Source of the DNA: a virus
Length of the DNA: 64,000 bases
Reading direction: 5' to 3' (one strand)
IMG/VR virus record: IMGVR_UViG_3300022751_000016
Coordinates: 62,001 to 126,000 of that record
The notes below the pieces were generated by a model that saw only the letters and a list, made by a program, of their open reading frames with translations, made no database searches and was not told the origin of the DNA. This document shows positions 47,606 to 56,348 of the stretch, one piece after another (position 1 is the stretch's first letter; every line of letters begins with the position of its first letter). Made by a program: the position numbers and the translations under genes.

Positions 47606-48345
47606 TAGTCTGTGATTTCTATTTTATAGTTATACATTGCGTGATGACATTCTATGGAAATTAAAGTTTTCCACTCGTCCGCTACTTCTTTTATATACTT
47701 TTCTTTTGCTGTTTTATAAGCTTGAAATGCCTCCTCTGGGGTGTTAAAACGTCCTAAATCTACATATTCTTCTTTCTTATGAAACCTCGCTTTGTATTTT
47801 TTATCTGCCTTAGTAACTCCAATTGGGTATTTTCCTCGAACCTTGTTACTTTTTACAAACAAAGAGTTTATTTCGTGAGGTACAAAGCAACATGTTTCCT
47901 GAGAATAAAAAATATTCCCTTTGACAAAAATGTCTTTATCTAATTCCCATCCTTGCATATAAGGTTTCCAATTATCTTCATACCACTTAGCAAAATTCTG
48001 AAAACATTTCCAGTCTTCAATAACAAAACAATTTTTATAAGTTTGGTAATTTTTCTGATACTTGTCACTATAACTCCTTTGTAATATGCCAGCCCACTTT
48101 TTGTATATTTCAGGATGTGTTTTGTTTGTATATTTACCAACCCCTAAATAACCAACTCCGTACACAGAAGGATGATTGGGATTTTTTACAACTCCCTCTT
48201 TAATGTGCCCATATTGAATATTTTTTAATATTACTCCATCTTCAAATTGTACAGCACAGTTGTTGCATCCAAAGTATTCAATGATTTCCATTTTGAGACC
48301 TTGCTTGTTAATATACACCTTTCCTACTTTGTTGTTATATCTCAT
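47605..48345 (-). CDS. AP2-domain homing endonuclease-like protein
   Basis: A 246-residue protein. The centre has KKWAGILQRSYSDKYQKNYQ and GWELDKDIFVKGNIFYSQET; the end has PIGVTKADKKYKARFHKKEE, LGRFNTPEEAFQAYKTAKE, an AP2-like DNA-binding domain (about residues 175-235). Phage homing endonucleases of this type often have a degenerate HNH core. It lies inside the NAD operon, overlapping the NAMPT gene by 11 bases. It is probably an inserted selfish gene. Confidence 0.78.
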   Translation of the reverse strand: MRYNNKVGKVYINKQGLKMEIIEYFGCNNCAVQFEDGVILKNIQYGHIKEGVVKNPNHPSVYGVGYLGVGKYTNKTHPEIYKKWAGILQRSYSDKYQKNYQTYKNCFVIEDWKCFQNFAKWYEDNWKPYMQGWELDKDIFVKGNIFYSQETCCFVPHEINSLFVKSNKVRGKYPIGVTKADKKYKARFHKKEEYVDLGRFNTPEEAFQAYKTAKEKYIKEVADEWKTLISIECHHAMYNYKIEITD

Positions 48346-49831
48346 TGATTCTTTGTCTTATTAAACTGAGTGTTGTTTGATTGTAGTAGTTGCCGTCCTT
48401 AAATCTAACTTTTAGTTGGTTTTCTTCTGATGATAATTCTTCTAAACTCGCTTGGTCTTTCAAATAATACTCCCCATTTTCATCTTTAAACACTACTGTT
48501 AAACCTTTTGCTGATTTTTTAATTCCGTCGTCAGTTACGGGGTCTTTCATAATTTCAACTAATTCTCCATTTCTTTGTTGTGCAATACATTTCAAAGCCA
48601 TTCCCCAAGTATCTCTTGTTACCATTTGCATAGAGAAACTACCTTGACCGAAGAAGCAGTTACTTGCTGCAAAACTTTTAGCTTCTAGGCGCGAAAAGAT
48701 TTCTTTAATATTATTTTGGTTAATTGCCTCACCATAAATCATTCCTATGTGAGAATCTAAAACTTTAAAACCTTCTTCGTTAACTGTTCCGCCGAAAACG
48801 TCCCAAAGAAGTTCAATTACACCTTTGTTTTTTGGCGAAATGGTTACAGGTTGTGAATAAGCTTTATTTGTTTTATAATTAATAGGTTCTCCACAAATAA
48901 TATCTACAGGATTTCCTGAATCAGGTCGAATAACTAATTTACCATCACGAGCCATAATAATATCTTTCAATTTAGGCAAGTAATCTGTTAAAACTCTCCA
49001 CAAATCAAAACTGTCTGATACTAGTGACATGATTCCTGTTGGAAACTTAGTAAGCAGATTTTCATATATTTCAAATTCTCCTTCGATTCCACCCGCTGTC
49101 ATTTGGCTGTGCTCTGAAGCTCTCACACTAAATACAGGCGTAGATGTTTCATCATAATAATGCTGAGAAGCTTTTATTACTGGTAAACTGTCAGAACCCA
49201 TAGATACAGAAGCAAAAGCTAATCCTGAACCAATCGCCGCATCTAAGCCTGTTAAACCACGCATAGAGAAATCATGTAACATAAAATCAACAGCTCCAAC
49301 ATTATCTTTATCTGTTTTTAACACTGCCTCTTTAACTATTCTCTTCATTAAGAGTACATTAGTTGCTGTTGTTAATGGTTGCCACAGTAAATTACTTAGA
49401 ATAGTTTCAATGTAATTAGTAACCCAAGCAAATCTAATGTCAGTGTTGTATAAAAATAACACAGGAATTTTAATAGCAGATTCTGTCCCTTCATCTAAAG
49501 TTCTAATCTCTAAAGGTAAATATCCTAAATCATGCAGTTCTTCAATATGTTTTGTATCGTAATCTACGTCCAAATAAGCTGAAAAATTAGTTTTTACATC
49601 ATTAATAATATCTTCTTTTCGAATGTTAAAAAAGTTTTCATTAAAATGCTCCACTATAAAACGGATTGCATATTGGTGTCCAAAATTTAATACTTTACCA
49701 TTATTACCTTTTGGTGCGTATTTATTACTTCGCGGAGTAAAATTACTGTACACGATTTCTGTACCGTCTTGATACATTTCAAAGTGGGAAATTTTATATC
49801 CATCTACTAAAAACATACTATTCATTCTCAT
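48335..49831 (-). CDS. Nicotinamide phosphoribosyltransferase-like enzyme (NAMPT or Namat)
   Basis: A 498-residue protein, full length for NAMPT. FLVDGYKISHFEMYQDGTE, MLHDFSMRGLTGLDAA, VRASEHSQMTAGG (active-site His), LVIRPDSGNPVDI (Arg and Asp for the sugar), FGQGSFSMQM and RDTWGMALKC are all present. The standard reaction joins nicotinamide and PRPP to NMN. Phage homologues in NARP1 (Namat) instead join nicotinamide and ADP-ribose pyrophosphate to NAD+. It is the first gene of an operon; the start could be Met1 or Met3. Confidence 0.94.
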   Translation of the reverse strand: MRMNSMFLVDGYKISHFEMYQDGTEIVYSNFTPRSNKYAPKGNNGKVLNFGHQYAIRFIVEHFNENFFNIRKEDIINDVKTNFSAYLDVDYDTKHIEELHDLGYLPLEIRTLDEGTESAIKIPVLFLYNTDIRFAWVTNYIETILSNLLWQPLTTATNVLLMKRIVKEAVLKTDKDNVGAVDFMLHDFSMRGLTGLDAAIGSGLAFASVSMGSDSLPVIKASQHYYDETSTPVFSVRASEHSQMTAGGIEGEFEIYENLLTKFPTGIMSLVSDSFDLWRVLTDYLPKLKDIIMARDGKLVIRPDSGNPVDIICGEPINYKTNKAYSQPVTISPKNKGVIELLWDVFGGTVNEEGFKVLDSHIGMIYGEAINQNNIKEIFSRLEAKSFAASNCFFGQGSFSMQMVTRDTWGMALKCIAQQRNGELVEIMKDPVTDDGIKKSAKGLTVVFKDENGEYYLKDQASLEELSSEENQLKVRFKDGNYYNQTTLSLIRQRINEI

Positions 49832-49858
49832 ATTTTATCTTTTTAAAGTTTTACATGG

Positions 49859-49889
49859 CAAATATAATACTTTTAATTGGTTCTGCAAA
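49859..49889 (-). promoter_or_regulatory. Promoter of the NAD operon
   Basis: On the minus strand TATATTTG at 49866-49859 and TTTG at 49889-49886 are exactly 19 bases apart. The NAMPT-like gene starts at 49831. This is one of the best promoter matches in the window, which suggests strong expression. Confidence 0.78.
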
Positions 49890-49916
49890 AGAAAACAAGG
49901 AAATTCTTCCACAAAA

Positions 49917-49940
49917 TAAAAAACCCTCTTAATAGAGGGC
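49917..49940 (-). terminator. Rho-independent terminator
   Basis: On the minus strand GCCCTCTATTAAGAGGG forms a CCCTC/GAGGG stem (49939-49935 with 49928-49924) with a six-base loop, followed by six T (TTTTTTATTTTG). It directly follows the TAG stop at 49942-49940 of the small gene upstream. Confidence 0.75.
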
Positions 49941-50116
49941 TAGTTTGTTGGTTTTTTAAGTCTTTGTAATTCAATTCGAAGACGGTCTTCTTCTTTGACA
50001 CTGAGCTCATCGAACAAGTATTCTGCTAGGTCTAAAACATTTGCAAAGATGTCAATTGTCGATTGTTCTAAATTCACTCCTAATTTCTCTAACTGCCATA
50101 ATTGTTTTGCATCCAT
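49940..50116 (-). CDS. Short hypothetical protein with own promoter
   Basis: The Met at 50116 gives 58 residues; a longer frame from 50164 runs through the promoter and is rejected. The protein is helical and acidic (LWQLEKLGVNLEQSTIDIF, VKEEDRLRIELQRLKK). It has its own promoter and terminator, so it is a separate transcript. Possibly a small regulator; no family recognised. Confidence 0.7.
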   Translation of the reverse strand: MDAKQLWQLEKLGVNLEQSTIDIFANVLDLAEYLFDELSVKEEDRLRIELQRLKKPTN

Positions 50117-50133
50117 AATTATATAATTTATAA

Positions 50134-50141
50134 CAAATATA
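50134..50141 (-). promoter_or_regulatory. Bacteroidota-type promoter
   Basis: TATATTTG on the minus strand at 50141-50134 lies 18 bases before the start at 50116. It sits in the gap after the 2042-residue giant gene. Confidence 0.65.
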
Positions 50142-50179
50142 GTATAAAAAAGTAAATACGCCAAATAAATAACAAAAAT

Positions 50180-53100
50180 TTATTCTTTATCTCTAGCTAT
50201 GTACATTAAAGGGCTAAGTTTAAATACGTCGTTTCTCACTTCTGTTTGATATCTCAGATTTTCAAATTGTTGTGCTGGGTCTCTCAATTTAATGAAACTA
50301 TTTAAGATTGGTGTATTTTTTCTCAAAGTTTCTACTCCTTTACTTTCATCAAACATATTGGACATCTGAACCATTGTATCATAAGCTAAGACAGGTGATT
50401 CCATTATTTGTTGGTAATTTGAATAAATACCTAAATTCGACTGATAAACCTCACTATTTAATCTAGCTAAGATTAGATTTGTAAATTGTAAGCTATAAAC
50501 ATCTTTTTTGTCAGGGTCATCTGCAATTCCGCGAACTAAGAGTGATAAAAGCATTAGAGTATTGGCAATTACTACATCCTTCATTACTCTTTTTAAATTA
50601 GCTTGTCTTAAATCAACTTCTTCCCAATTTTCAGCATCTTTATTTGTGCCGTTATACTCATCTTTAAATGCTTTCAAAATATTACCGCCATTCTGTTTCC
50701 ACTCATTTATTACACCACCTAAAAACTTATAAGTAGAGTTATAACTTCCTTCTTCTAAAGACCTTGTTAATGAGTTAAACTGTTGTGTTTTAAATCTAGA
50801 TTCTGTTAGTGGGATAATGAAAGATTTGTGTGTAAGTAATAAATTCCACAAGAAATGTCTTTGTATCCCTACTTTTTCTTCCTGTGGGAGTTGCATATCA
50901 ATCTTTACATTTAAATTCTTTGTTTGTGCGCGAATATCATTACTGATACTTAGTATTTCTTCATCTAATCGAGTTCCTTCTAGATTTATAGCTTGTCCTA
51001 GCTGTTCTCTATTAAAACTCACTTCTCCATCTTTAGTTTCTATATAGTTGTAAATAGGATTGTTATCATATTCTTTCCACATTTCTTCCACTTGCTTCAG
51101 AGATTTTCCCTGTCTTCTATGCACTTGTCTGAAAGACTGGAAATTATGTATTCTTCCATCTGCAATTCTGTAGTCGTGCAAAGTAGTTAACAAGTTCTTA
51201 GCAAATATAGGATAAGCCACTGCTTGATAAAGTCCCATTGCTGTTCTTGGAGCAGCTCTGGCTAACCACCCATATTGTGAATTTCTAAGACCTACTTCTA
51301 AATCAAAGGCTTGAAAAAATTGACCCAAGACATTTAATTTAGCTTCGGTGTTTACTTGTCCAAATTCTAATAACGAATCTTTAACCAGCTTGTCAAATTC
51401 CTTAGAGCCTTTTTTATAAGTGTTGTTTTGCATATATTGTCCTGCCCATCTTTCTTGAAGTTGTGCCACTTTCATAGTGCCATACCCCGTCAAAGAGATA
51501 ATAGGAGAGAATCCTAAGTTTTTTAAACTAATGAATTTCATTCCACTTTTAACAATTTTAGCTCCTGACAATGTTCCAAATGCTGTTTCAAAGGGTAATG
51601 TTACTTCCTCTTTAATTCCATAGTATTGATAGTCAATAACAGCTTTAACTTGTTTGTAAGCATTTGTTGATTCAACAGCTTTTCCATTATATTGTCTTAA
51701 ATTAATAGAATCTGAAATACTATTAATATCTCCATAAGCATTAACTTTAGCTTTTCTTAGGAATCCTTCTTTTCCGCGCATAAATAAAGTGTAGAATAAG
51801 TCTTCTGTTGCTAAATCTTTACTGTCTCTTAATTTCTGTACATACGGCTGTGGAATTACATTTATACCATTATATCTTTCTCCTTCTACTTGTTCTTCCT
51901 GAGTGTATGCAAAGGTGTCCTTCAAAGCAGCTACAACTGTGGAAATAGATGGGTTTGCAACTAAACTTTTAGTTCTTTCTAATCCGTTTTTTCTCACTTG
52001 CGGCATTGTAAAATAATTATATCCTGTATCAGCCATACCTTCTGCATCTAAACTAGCTTCGTTATAATCTAAAACGGCATTATATACTTTAGCTAATTTT
52101 TGATTTGAAGAGGAATCAACTATAATTCTATCATTCTCCACTTTTACATTTTGTCCGAATTTATCATAGAATGCTTTATTTTTAAACTTTGCTACATTTG
52201 GTTGTAAATACCCTACTCTTGAAGTTCTATCATAATTAGGGTTTATACTTCCATCTTCCTGTGCATCATAGAATGAGTAGTTAGGATTTATATTTATGAA
52301 ATTAGTGGGGTCATTTACAGTGTCTTGCAATAACTCAGTTAAATTTTCCGTTGTTTGTAATTCTTGTCTAAACTGTGAATAGCTCGCTGGAGCGAATCTT
52401 TTATAGTATGGTAGTAATTTAGTCTTACCATATTCTTGCATGAAATAAATATACTCCTCCGTATTATTTAAATCTAATTCTCTTTCATTAGCCAGTCTCT
52501 CTATACTTAGAGGTAATGTAGCTCTTTTACCTAGTCTAAATTGCTCAATTTGATATTTATCATTTAAAAGCTTATTTTTATTTCTTGTTGTTGAATTTTG
52601 CCCAATAAAATCTATCAGTTTATCTAATTGTTTCAATTGCTCTTCTTCTGAGGTAGATGGGTCTATATTCAGTCCTAAATCTGCCACTTCTTTATTGAAA
52701 GATTCATTTGACTCACTAATTCCTATTGAAACCTCTCTTTCTTCAAATGTAGATTTAATGTATTTTGAAGCTTTCTCATAATTAGCTTCCAAACGTTCTT
52801 GTACATTTCTAATACTATCTTTTGAAGTTTGAGATATGTCTTCACTTATTTCAGAAGGACTCCCTTTTTTTGCCCAAGTTTTTAAAATACCACGAACTCT
52901 TATTCTATCTTCTTCGATGCTTTGAATAAGTTCTTGTACTTCTGGATTAGCTTGTTTAACTGTTTCTAATTTATCTAAAATATCTTGACTTTCGGCATCA
53001 CCCATACTAGACCAGAAAGCTTCACTAAATCCTATGAAGGAATTTAAGTTTATAGCTTTAATAGCCGCTTCTCTTCCTTTTGTATTGTCTATATTTGTAA

Positions 53101-56100
53101 TTAAATCTAGATATGTTTGAGGTAAGGTTTCTATAGTGAATAAGTCTTCTCTTTGCTCTTCCGTTAAAGCTAATTTATTATCTTTTCTGTTTTGAATTAT
53201 CGTTTTATCCGCCGTTTGTGTATCTCCTGTAATTTGTCTGTACTTTTCTATAAACTTTACATCAGAACTAAAAACATTCAAACTGTCCAATTTATTCAAA
53301 TCTAAGGCTATTCTAGCATCTACAGAAATTTCATTTGAAGAAGCTTTAATAATCACTTTACCTGTTTCGTCTCTAACAAGTCTTCCATTAGAATCTCTTT
53401 CGTATTCCAATCCCTTTTTTAGCTCACCACTTTCTGTATAATAGTTTTTAGCCGTTAATCTCCCTCTTTCAAGTATTTCCAAAGCATCTAAATCTGGCAA
53501 TCTTAAACTAGACCTATCTAAAATACCCTCAGCAGTTCTTGCATGCTTCATTATTTGCCCTACACTAGATAAGTATGCGCTGTTCCAAAAAATAGTGTCT
53601 TCTGAAATACCTGCTTCCTGATATTTCTTATTTTGAGCATCATAATACTCCTTAGTTCTTGGTTTTTCATCCAAATCTTGTTCGATACTTAAATCTCTTT
53701 CTATTCTTAGAATATTGTCATTATCAACAGGATTTAAATTCAAAGAATTCTCATCTCTTTGCTGAATAATTTCCTCATCTGTTAGAGTGGAATCTGTAAT
53801 CACTTGTTTGAAAGCTGTTATAAAGTTTTTATTGTGTGCCTCTGTATTAGCTTTAAAATCAAATCTACTTAAAATAAATCCATCTTTTGAACCAAATTCA
53901 GATATTACTTTCTCTGTATAACCCTCATCCTTAATAGCTTTCTGTAATCTCTTTACATTATTTTGATTTTCTTGATGTCCAACATTGTGCATATTAGTTA
54001 TTAAAACTGATAATAGCCCTAAAGTTGGGTCTTTTGAATTAATTAAAGTACCTACATTTGCAGCCAAAGCACTAACATCTTGGTCATTTCTATTCATGTA
54101 GTTTTCAAAATATTGTCGCATAGATTCAGGATAGCCTCCTCTTCTTAATACTTCGTCAATTAGTCTTCTCAGTGTTTGGTCAGTTACTAGACTCTTTGTT
54201 GCAATAACTCTTAAAACTGTATCTTGCGTTTCTTTAATTCTAGATTTTAAAATATCCCAATCATCACCTTTATTGTCTTTGATTAATTCTCCCAATTCTC
54301 CAATAGAAGGTAAGGCTTGTTTAGAAACAAACTCAAATAGTACCACTTCTTCTTGCGATAAAGCATAGTTTTTATTGTTTATAGAGGAATCTTCTAAAGC
54401 TTTTTCTAAATACTTAGAGATGTTGTTAGTTATACCCACTAAAGTAGCAATAGCCTCTACTTCCGCTGTATCTTGTACTTGCAAGTCTAAATTTTTAAGT
54501 TTTAATAAGTCTACACTGCTTATAGGACTTACACCTCTTGTTTTTCTTAAAGACTTTGCCGCACTTTCTAATTGACTTGCTGTTTTTCTTGCTGCTACGA
54601 TTAACTTATTTTCAGGAGTTCCTGCTTCTAGAGAATAAAATCTGAAAGGATTGTCACTTAAATCTCTATTTGCAAAAAATACACTGTCTTTCAGTAATAA
54701 GCTATTAACATCTTCTAAGTATTTACTTAGTTCTTGCGCGTATTCAGGCTTGAAATAATTTGCTATTCTATCCACAAATGTTTGTATAAATTCCAGAGCT
54801 TTTGAAATGAAGTTATTAGATGGAGCAATATTTCTATTCAAAACAGCTTTTCCAACTATTTTACCTAATATCTCTTTTCTTACAGCCGTTTCTAATAATT
54901 CTGGCGTATATTCCTCCGCATACTTTTTTTTATAAATGTCAGCAAACTGCAACCATTCCTCCGACCTATCAATGTTTCTAAGAATGTCTGCTGTATCTGC
55001 ATCAGGCATAAATTCTACAATGAAATGTCCTAATTCCTCTGCTAACTCATCCTCGCTAATATCTACGCCATCTTTTAGAGCAATTGTTCTCATAGCTATG
55101 TCAGCTAAAGCTCTTGCACTAGGGTCTACACCGTTTCTATTTCTATAGTCTGATACATAATTAGATAGAGAAGTTATTTTAACTCCCATTTTATTCAATA
55201 GATTTAAAATACCTAATTGCGCTTCTTTTTCTGTTTTTAATATAGTTGGTTGTATTATTTGTGTATCTCTTTGAGCTGGGCGATTTTGTGTATAGTATTT
55301 TCCTGCTATAAGTTGGTCTGCATTTTCACTGTACTTTGCTTGTATTTGTTGGTCAGATAATGCGTCAAATTCTTGTTCTGTAATATATGTATCCTCACTT
55401 ACCAAGATTTTATCTTTAACCTTCACTATGTCAAAAACATTTTCATCTCTAATAACTCCACCAAATCCTACATAATTAACAGCATCTTCAGATAAAAGTT
55501 CTGCATTTACATTCTTTTTAAGTTCAGTTTCTCCTTCTGTTATGAATTTATAATCATCGCCAATTCTTATCTTTTCTCCTGATAACAGTCCTTGTTCTAT
55601 TGCTGAATTTATATACCCTACTTCAGAATCTCTATTTACAGACTTAGTTGTTGAAAGTAGTTTTGTAAACTCTCCATTCTGTAAAAATCCTGCTTTTATT
55701 TCATCACTGTTTTTTAAAGCTTCTTTGTAAGAGTTTGTGTAACTTCCATCTGCTGTTTGATAAACAAAGCTTACATTATCTTTTTTTGATATGCTTTGCT
55801 TAAATAACTTTCCTTTTTCGGTTTGAATATCTGAATCTTTAACAGGGATATTATTATTTGCTAAAAATTCATATAAAGAAGTTGCGATTCCTTTTCTTTG
55901 TTGATTTTCATTTACTTTTATGATGTTTGCAAAAAACTGACCATCAGAATCTTTTTTAAGTCCCATAGTGGCTACTTTTTCACCATTACTATTAATAACA
56001 CTTAATCCTATTTTTTCAGTTTCTTTCCTATTTTCTAACGAAGATATTTTACCGTTTATGCCATCATAAATCTCAATGTAAAATTTTTCTCCGTCTTTTG

Positions 56101-56308
56101 AAGTGTAAATATTATCTTCTAATTTGGATGAACTCCTATCCCCATTAAAGTTCTCGCTGTAAACGTTTTTATAAATATTTAAAGCTTCTTCTGTATCTTT
56201 TACTAAGGGAGATTTAGCTATATTAATAAAAAGTTGACTTTCTTCACCAACTTCGTTTAAAACTTTTGTTATTTTGTTTTCTTCGTTTCTAATTATAGAA
56301 CAATCCAT
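50180..56308 (-). CDS. Giant internal virion-type protein, 2042 residues
   Basis: A 2042-residue protein with own promoter. The first 55 residues (MDCSIIRNEENKITKV ... ESQLF) resemble the start of the gene at 56349. Residues about 95-155 look like a GNAT acetyltransferase (NENQQRKGIATSLYEFL, acetyl-CoA loop). Around residue 425 lies DELAEELGHFIVEF, a helix like those in other large phage proteins. A hydrophobic helix (VVIANTLMLLSLLVRGI) lies about 120 residues before the end. I find no DxDxD RNA polymerase motif. It is probably packaged and perhaps ejected with the DNA. Confidence 0.82.
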   Translation of the reverse strand: MDCSIIRNEENKITKVLNEVGEESQLFINIAKSPLVKDTEEALNIYKNVYSENFNGDRSSSKLEDNIYTSKDGEKFYIEIYDGINGKISSLENRKETEKIGLSVINSNGEKVATMGLKKDSDGQFFANIIKVNENQQRKGIATSLYEFLANNNIPVKDSDIQTEKGKLFKQSISKKDNVSFVYQTADGSYTNSYKEALKNSDEIKAGFLQNGEFTKLLSTTKSVNRDSEVGYINSAIEQGLLSGEKIRIGDDYKFITEGETELKKNVNAELLSEDAVNYVGFGGVIRDENVFDIVKVKDKILVSEDTYITEQEFDALSDQQIQAKYSENADQLIAGKYYTQNRPAQRDTQIIQPTILKTEKEAQLGILNLLNKMGVKITSLSNYVSDYRNRNGVDPSARALADIAMRTIALKDGVDISEDELAEELGHFIVEFMPDADTADILRNIDRSEEWLQFADIYKKKYAEEYTPELLETAVRKEILGKIVGKAVLNRNIAPSNNFISKALEFIQTFVDRIANYFKPEYAQELSKYLEDVNSLLLKDSVFFANRDLSDNPFRFYSLEAGTPENKLIVAARKTASQLESAAKSLRKTRGVSPISSVDLLKLKNLDLQVQDTAEVEAIATLVGITNNISKYLEKALEDSSINNKNYALSQEEVVLFEFVSKQALPSIGELGELIKDNKGDDWDILKSRIKETQDTVLRVIATKSLVTDQTLRRLIDEVLRRGGYPESMRQYFENYMNRNDQDVSALAANVGTLINSKDPTLGLLSVLITNMHNVGHQENQNNVKRLQKAIKDEGYTEKVISEFGSKDGFILSRFDFKANTEAHNKNFITAFKQVITDSTLTDEEIIQQRDENSLNLNPVDNDNILRIERDLSIEQDLDEKPRTKEYYDAQNKKYQEAGISEDTIFWNSAYLSSVGQIMKHARTAEGILDRSSLRLPDLDALEILERGRLTAKNYYTESGELKKGLEYERDSNGRLVRDETGKVIIKASSNEISVDARIALDLNKLDSLNVFSSDVKFIEKYRQITGDTQTADKTIIQNRKDNKLALTEEQREDLFTIETLPQTYLDLITNIDNTKGREAAIKAINLNSFIGFSEAFWSSMGDAESQDILDKLETVKQANPEVQELIQSIEEDRIRVRGILKTWAKKGSPSEISEDISQTSKDSIRNVQERLEANYEKASKYIKSTFEEREVSIGISESNESFNKEVADLGLNIDPSTSEEEQLKQLDKLIDFIGQNSTTRNKNKLLNDKYQIEQFRLGKRATLPLSIERLANERELDLNNTEEYIYFMQEYGKTKLLPYYKRFAPASYSQFRQELQTTENLTELLQDTVNDPTNFININPNYSFYDAQEDGSINPNYDRTSRVGYLQPNVAKFKNKAFYDKFGQNVKVENDRIIVDSSSNQKLAKVYNAVLDYNEASLDAEGMADTGYNYFTMPQVRKNGLERTKSLVANPSISTVVAALKDTFAYTQEEQVEGERYNGINVIPQPYVQKLRDSKDLATEDLFYTLFMRGKEGFLRKAKVNAYGDINSISDSINLRQYNGKAVESTNAYKQVKAVIDYQYYGIKEEVTLPFETAFGTLSGAKIVKSGMKFISLKNLGFSPIISLTGYGTMKVAQLQERWAGQYMQNNTYKKGSKEFDKLVKDSLLEFGQVNTEAKLNVLGQFFQAFDLEVGLRNSQYGWLARAAPRTAMGLYQAVAYPIFAKNLLTTLHDYRIADGRIHNFQSFRQVHRRQGKSLKQVEEMWKEYDNNPIYNYIETKDGEVSFNREQLGQAINLEGTRLDEEILSISNDIRAQTKNLNVKIDMQLPQEEKVGIQRHFLWNLLLTHKSFIIPLTESRFKTQQFNSLTRSLEEGSYNSTYKFLGGVINEWKQNGGNILKAFKDEYNGTNKDAENWEEVDLRQANLKRVMKDVVIANTLMLLSLLVRGIADDPDKKDVYSLQFTNLILARLNSEVYQSNLGIYSNYQQIMESPVLAYDTMVQMSNMFDESKGVETLRKNTPILNSFIKLRDPAQQFENLRYQTEVRNDVFKLSPLMYIARDKE

Positions 56309-56327
56309 TTATTTATGTTTTTATTTG

Positions 56328-56335
56328 CAAATATA
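56328..56335 (-). promoter_or_regulatory. Bacteroidota-type promoter
   Basis: TATATTTG on the minus strand at 56335-56328, 20 bases before the start codon of the 2042-residue gene at 56308. CTTG at 56359-56356, 20 bases upstream, is a weak -33 element. Confidence 0.6.
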
Positions 56336-56348
56336 AGTGTAAAATTAT

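Noticed and set aside
50180-56308. Virion RNA polymerase with DxDxD motif in the giant protein
   Set aside because: I looked for DFDGD-like motifs in all three giant proteins and found none. A divergent form cannot be excluded without profile search.
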